DNA of 64,000 nucleotides from Prochilodus magdalenae (Eukaryota > Chordata > Actinopteri > Characiformes > Prochilodontidae), in the NCBI GenBank assembly GCA_024036415.1, contig JAMWET010006778.1:401001-465000 (forward strand), written 5' to 3'. Under the pieces are notes generated by a model. The model was not told the origin of the DNA, searched no databases, and worked only from the letters and a program-made list of their open reading frames with translations. Shown here piece after piece: positions 59,040 to 64,000 of the stretch (position 1 is the first letter of the stretch; every line of letters begins with the position of its first letter). A program made the position numbers and the translations under genes.

Positions 59040-60860
59040 TTCTAATATTCTCTCTCCCTCTCCCGCTCTCTCTCTCCTGAGATAATGCCATAATTTACAG
59101 CCACGTATTGTGCGAGATAAATGATGGCGGCTTTTCATAGCTAATGGGCATTTCCCTTTAACAAATAATAGGCCCCATTTTAACAGGGAAAAAAAGAATT
59201 GCCATCAAGGGGTATTTCTCACCTTGACTTCTTATTTTCCCTCTAATGGACATAAAGAGATTTTTCCTCCTTTGTAGACGAAATACATTGACACTGATCG
59301 AGAAGTGGCTCAATTTTGTGGATCTGCTTGTGCTGATGTGTCTTTTTGGAACAATAAAATTTGTACCTTTTTTTCTTCTTTTTTTGGGGAGGTGAAAAAT
59401 CGTTCCTGCCTTCCTAAATGCCCTGTGATATTATGCAATTTGAGTTTAAGGGAAACCATATACTCTTTCTTTTACTCTGATCACACATGCATGTGCAGCC
59501 TCTCTAGCAGCAGTGCTGGAATCTCAGTGTCCCCCGAGGGTTCCAATTGACTGGCTACTGACCCTTGCTGCCCTCGGACTGCTGGCCATGGCTTAAATGA
59601 GAGGCTCGAGGGACACATCAAAGGCGAGCGAGGGTTAAATAAGCAGAGATGGTTAGTACGCTACTGACCAAAGACACTAGTGATTATGTATGGTGCTAAT
59701 GGCTTGTTTATTTATGGGCCAAGTAACTGGGTCATTTTGTCCATAGTCAGTGTCAATACAACGATAAATACTTTATGTTGATCACTCTATTTTTAATTCA
59801 GTGCCCTTTTCTTGAGTGCTTCATCTTGCTTGCCCACAATCGAAGTTTATTTACAATTCCAATAGTTATTTTTTTCGTTTCTTGATTAACAGTATTTGTG
59901 AAAGCAGTCCCCTTTGCCTTCTGTCAGACTTTAATAAAACCAATTTGAATTAAATGATTTATTAGAAATGGAATTTTAAAGGGTCATTTTAAATTCCTCC
60001 AATGTAAAAATAACAAATAGCTTTTCATCTGGGGCTGGAAAACCTTTTGAGGGGAAAAAATGGGGAGCTGTACAATCTTATGTGACCATGCTGCATGCTT
60101 TTACATCACAAGGGGGCAGTCAACTCTGTTCAAAAACCAAACCAATTTTTTTTAACAGACTATTAGTGTTGCAAATTCCGTATTTTCTTTTTTACTCCCA
60201 CTATTGTCCAAGCATTGTAGTTGACTTTCTTCATGCAATCAGTCAGCCCATTTTCCCCAATTAGACGCAATGCATATCGCCATGCATGTAAAGCTGTAGG
60301 TATGTGACAACTCACCCATCAGTTAGGTATTTTATATTACCATAAGTCAAATCCAAACAGTGCCTTAGCCAAAGTCCAGCTTTCTACAAATAAGCCGTAA
60401 GGGTTCCTGATCTGCTTCAAGTGTCCTTTCTGTTCTTATTCAATTCAGGACAAAGAGGACGAGGTTAGGGTCAGCCATTATTGCAACTTTCCAGTATTTA
60501 TTTCCCCTCTCTCAACAGAAATGGCACAATCATGGAATCCTCATTATCTGGCGGTAGACGGCGACAAGGTGATTAAAAAGATACCTTCCCCAAAGCTCGT
60601 CTCTGGCTGGAGTGCTTGGGAATGATGATCCACCTGAAAAGGCCGCATGGAGGGCCTCAGTGAAGACCGTGTGTGTGAATGGAGCCCTCTTACAGGAAGA
60701 AAAGAGCCACTCTGACTGTTTGTTTTGGAATCTGTCTCATTGATCCGAGGGCCAGGACGAAGAGGACAGGCCCGTTGTTCTGCTTCTTCTGGACAATAGT
60801 ACTCTGGCTTACCTTGCTCCAGTACCGGCCCATGGAATGCTTTTCACTGTGTGGGATTTG
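59040..60860. promoter_or_regulatory. Candidate regulatory blocks next to tmem161b (59.04-59.26, 59.51-59.66, 60.49-60.86 kb)
   Basis: Denser blocks within AT-rich DNA. The first includes AATGATGGCGGCTTTTCAT, the second ACATCAAAGG (TCF/LEF-type site near 59613), and the third GGCGGTAGACGGCGACAAGG near 60550. A CTCF-like match TCACAAGGGGGCAG (plus, 60106-60119) lies between the second and third. No coding frame. Confidence 0.3.
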
Positions 60861-61069
60861 GGCCACCTCTTAGTACATACACTATGTCATTATTTAACAT
60901 CTAGTTTTTAGTTTTAACTTCTGATCATTCGTAATGAACTGTACTAAACAGCTAGTTAACAGGGTATAAAGCATTTACACTCTTACAACACCAATATTGG
61001 AATACATTTAAATTACAGTAATGCTAGAGGCAGCCATGATGCTTGTAGAAAATAGAAAAATGCCAAGAA

Positions 61070-63402
61070 TTCCCATAACATTCATTTATTAAACACAAAC
61101 TAACCAAAAATAATAAATAAAACAGAATAATAGCAGTACTTAAAAATACACTTAAGACAAACAAGGCCTTTTGGGCCTAATGGATTTTTGTTTAAAAAAA
61201 AAAAAAAAAAATGTCCCAGTTACTTCTCCACTAGAACTCGATGGAGATTAGGGGGGGGAGAAAAAAAAATTGTGTTTTACAAATGATTTGTCAATTCTTG
61301 TCTCGAGAAAGTCAGTGGGTCAATTCCGAACCCTACGATTATATGTTATTTGGCATTAGAGTTAGAAATGTTTAAAGACACAAATAGCATGGATGCCCAA
61401 AAAGGAGGTATTTAATGATTAACAGCTTTCCTTCACTCTTGGTCACTCTTCAACTGCTTGCTGAGAATTAGAGAGGGCTATAGAAAAAGGAGAAACGGCC
61501 AAAACTCGGATATTAATGTGGCCTGTAAGTCGGTTCAGTAAAGACTGTGCAAACTAGTTTTCAGTCAACATTTTAAATGGCTGGGAAATCACTGTTACCA
61601 CCACCCTAGTATGTACAGTAACCAACAGGCCTTTTGTAGAGATCTGCCAGATGTACAAACTAAGCCGGCCAAGTTCATTAGCAGGAATTTTGTGCGAATC
61701 AGCAGAGCTAATAAACAAACTAAAAAAAAACGAACCGTACGTCAAAACTACGTTTGAAATAGTTAGGCAGGATGATACATTCATATTGTGCACACTCTCC
61801 AGGAATTCATAGTGGAGAGAAAATGACATAAGACTTACAGTATTTTTACAACTCATAAGAGTTAAAAACACCCTTTCAATAAAAATGCAAACAGAAAAAA
61901 AGGAGAGAGAGAGAAAGAGAGAAAGACACATTTGCAAATCAACACGATATGCTTATTTTGTCCTGTTTGAATAAGCTGTAGTGCAAAACCCATGTGTTTT
62001 TTGTTTTTTTACAGGCAGATGCTTCATTAAAATCAGTATACTTCAGCCTCATGCACCGCTATACTGAGGTACATTAAATTCTCTTTGTAAATAAGCCATG
62101 ATTTATTTTTTTATCCCCTCACCATCGCTTGTACAACTGAGTACATCTGAGTGTTAACACTTACAATTCACAGCAGGCCATATGGTGCGATTGCTGAGAA
62201 TGGACACAAGCAGATGTTGCACTCACAACAGATTAGGGGTTACAAGCATACTTGGCACCTTAATATAAAAGCTAAACGGAAATCAATCCGAATACTAGAT
62301 CCGTGACAGAAAATCAATAGGGGTGACATAGGAACATGTGGAGCGCGCTAGTGGGCTCTGTTTGATCACACTGGACCCTAGATTCAAAGCAAAATGTTTG
62401 ACCAGTGAAACGATAAAGGAGGGGCAGGAGAAGAGTAGAGGCCAGTGCTTTTTAGATCATTTTCCAAGATCGCTTCTTTCTTGTTCAAAATGCCCTTTTT
62501 AAGATTTATGCCCGCCAGCAGCAGGGGCAGCTGTAGCCCGCAGGCATTGATGTCTTCATACTAACACTCGTTCTTTTGTGCACACACACGCACTTGCGTG
62601 TACACATACACACACGCACACACACATACACGCACTTAAATTAGCTCAGTCTACTACAGCCACGCGTCTCTTCATCCAGGAAGGCCTGTTAACCACATGC
62701 CCCCACCCTCCATGCAGACCAAACAAATAAAATCAACATTTAATTAGTACACATCCCAACACTGACCACTGCCTCAGTGCTACAACCCTAGACCACAATA
62801 CTCATTTCCTTCTGCGTTAACACCGGGGTGACAGCCTCTCCTGAAGCATAGCCAAGTTCCAAATTTTGAAGGAAAAACATTATATATTAAAAAAAAAAAA
62901 AAAAAGTAAAAATAACCTGTTTATAAAACCTGCTTGTTTTTATAACTCATCATCCATCTTCCACTCAGTTCAGCTCTAAAAATACAGTATCTCAATAAAT
63001 CATTAGCAATGCACATCAAACCTTCCCTCAGTGTGTTCAAAACAAAAAAAAAAGGCTCATAAAAATGTTTCCCTCTGCTTATCCAAGGACGCAACGCCAT
63101 CTGAAATTAGCATACGTCCCTCGCCCTCAGGAGACACCCTTCCAATTAACGTTTCCCGCTATTAAGAACGTTACATCATTACTCCTTATTATTACTGTTA
63201 TTGTTATTGTTTGTTACGGTTGCCCGAACTTGACCTTGAGCATTTAAAAAAAAAAGGACAAAGTCCATGAAGGAAGCCCGTAAAGAGAGGAACTCTGATA
63301 TGGTCGTGAGAGAGATGGAGTTCCTGGGCCTTGAGCTGTGCAGTCCTGTTCTGCTTTAGCACTGGCCTTTGCAGTGGCCCGAGGCTCACCGCACCCCGCT
63401 GA
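61070..63402 (-). other. tmem161b: Probable tmem161b 3' UTR and downstream flank
   Basis: Beyond the tmem161b stop (minus strand) there is no further coding signal. Minus-strand AATAAA signals (TTTATT on plus) occur near 62102 and 61085, so the 3' UTR may be 1.3-2.3 kb. The region holds an A run (61194-61211), A runs near 62889-62905 and 63248-63257, and a CA-rich tract at 62579-62636. The 127-codon minus-strand frame at 61554-61937 is low-complexity and not a gene. Confidence 0.4.
62579..62636. repeat. CA-rich imperfect microsatellite
   Basis: CACACACACG, ACACATACACACACGCAC and similar units, interrupted, inside the probable tmem161b 3' UTR. Confidence 0.8.
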
Positions 63403-63919
<517 letters not shown>

Positions 63920-64000
63920 TTAAAAACAGCTCATTTACACAAATCCACTTCAAAAACAAGCTACTTCAGGGCAAGAGGAGCTCATCAAACAGACTTATGG

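Noticed and set aside
59787..59796. MEF2-type sites (CTATTTTTAA here, also 41002-41011 and TTATTTTTAA near 50790)
   Set aside because: Tempting given mef2c synteny, but the consensus is expected several times by chance in 64 kb of AT-rich DNA.
17425..61070. miR-9-2, which lies near MEF2C in other vertebrates
   Set aside because: I saw no copy of the mature miR-9 sequence. In human it lies on the far side of TMEM161B, outside this window.
61554..61937. 127-codon minus-strand frame in the tmem161b 3' region
   Set aside because: Low-complexity Ser/Leu/Phe-rich, arises from CT-rich sequence in the probable 3' UTR.

Overview
This is a vertebrate nuclear window, almost certainly from a teleost fish. 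It has spliced genes with GT-AG introns, AT-rich non-coding DNA full of microsatellites, Tc1/mariner elements, small inverted-repeat (MITE-like) elements and a tRNA-headed SINE of the kind seen throughout fish genomes. Gene content and order are rasa1 (+), ccnh (-), tmem161b (-), matching human 5q14.3, where MEF2C follows TMEM161B. No protein database could be searched. Gene names rest on recognising the translated exons, and each gene was rebuilt exon by exon with splice phases checked.

Layout: 1-6.5 kb holds the last ten coding exons of rasa1 (end of the C2 region, the whole RasGAP domain, the stop codon), with a decayed Tc1 element in the last intron. 6.9-15.9 kb holds complete ccnh (cyclin H), nine coding exons plus a 5' non-coding exon, tail-to-tail with rasa1. 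At 16.65-17.42 kb an intact single-exon gene lies head-to-head with ccnh. It encodes a 258-residue CENP-B/Tigger-type DNA-binding protein with no DDE transposase domain, probably a domesticated transposase fragment. 17.4-61 kb is a gene desert in which I found no credible protein-coding gene. It alternates AT-rich filler and transposon debris with higher-complexity islands that look like candidate conserved regulatory elements. 61-64 kb holds the 3' end of tmem161b on the minus strand (last two coding exons and probable 3' UTR).

How the parts relate: cyclin H is the CDK7 partner in CAK/TFIIH, p120RasGAP switches off Ras, and TMEM161B is a multi-pass membrane protein. They are unrelated in pathway, so the neighbourhood is probably held together by regulatory DNA. 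The desert lies on the rasa1/ccnh side of tmem161b, toward which the mef2c regulatory domain may extend. The most interesting signals are a divergent pair of strong CTCF-like motifs at 30.78 and 31.10 kb, RFX X-box motifs inside candidate enhancers (24.79 and 57.20 kb), the CENP-B-like gene with a tiny MITE in its promoter, a degenerate 21-bp tandem array at 44.2-45.1 kb, and possible antisense overlap of the rasa1 3' UTR with ccnh.
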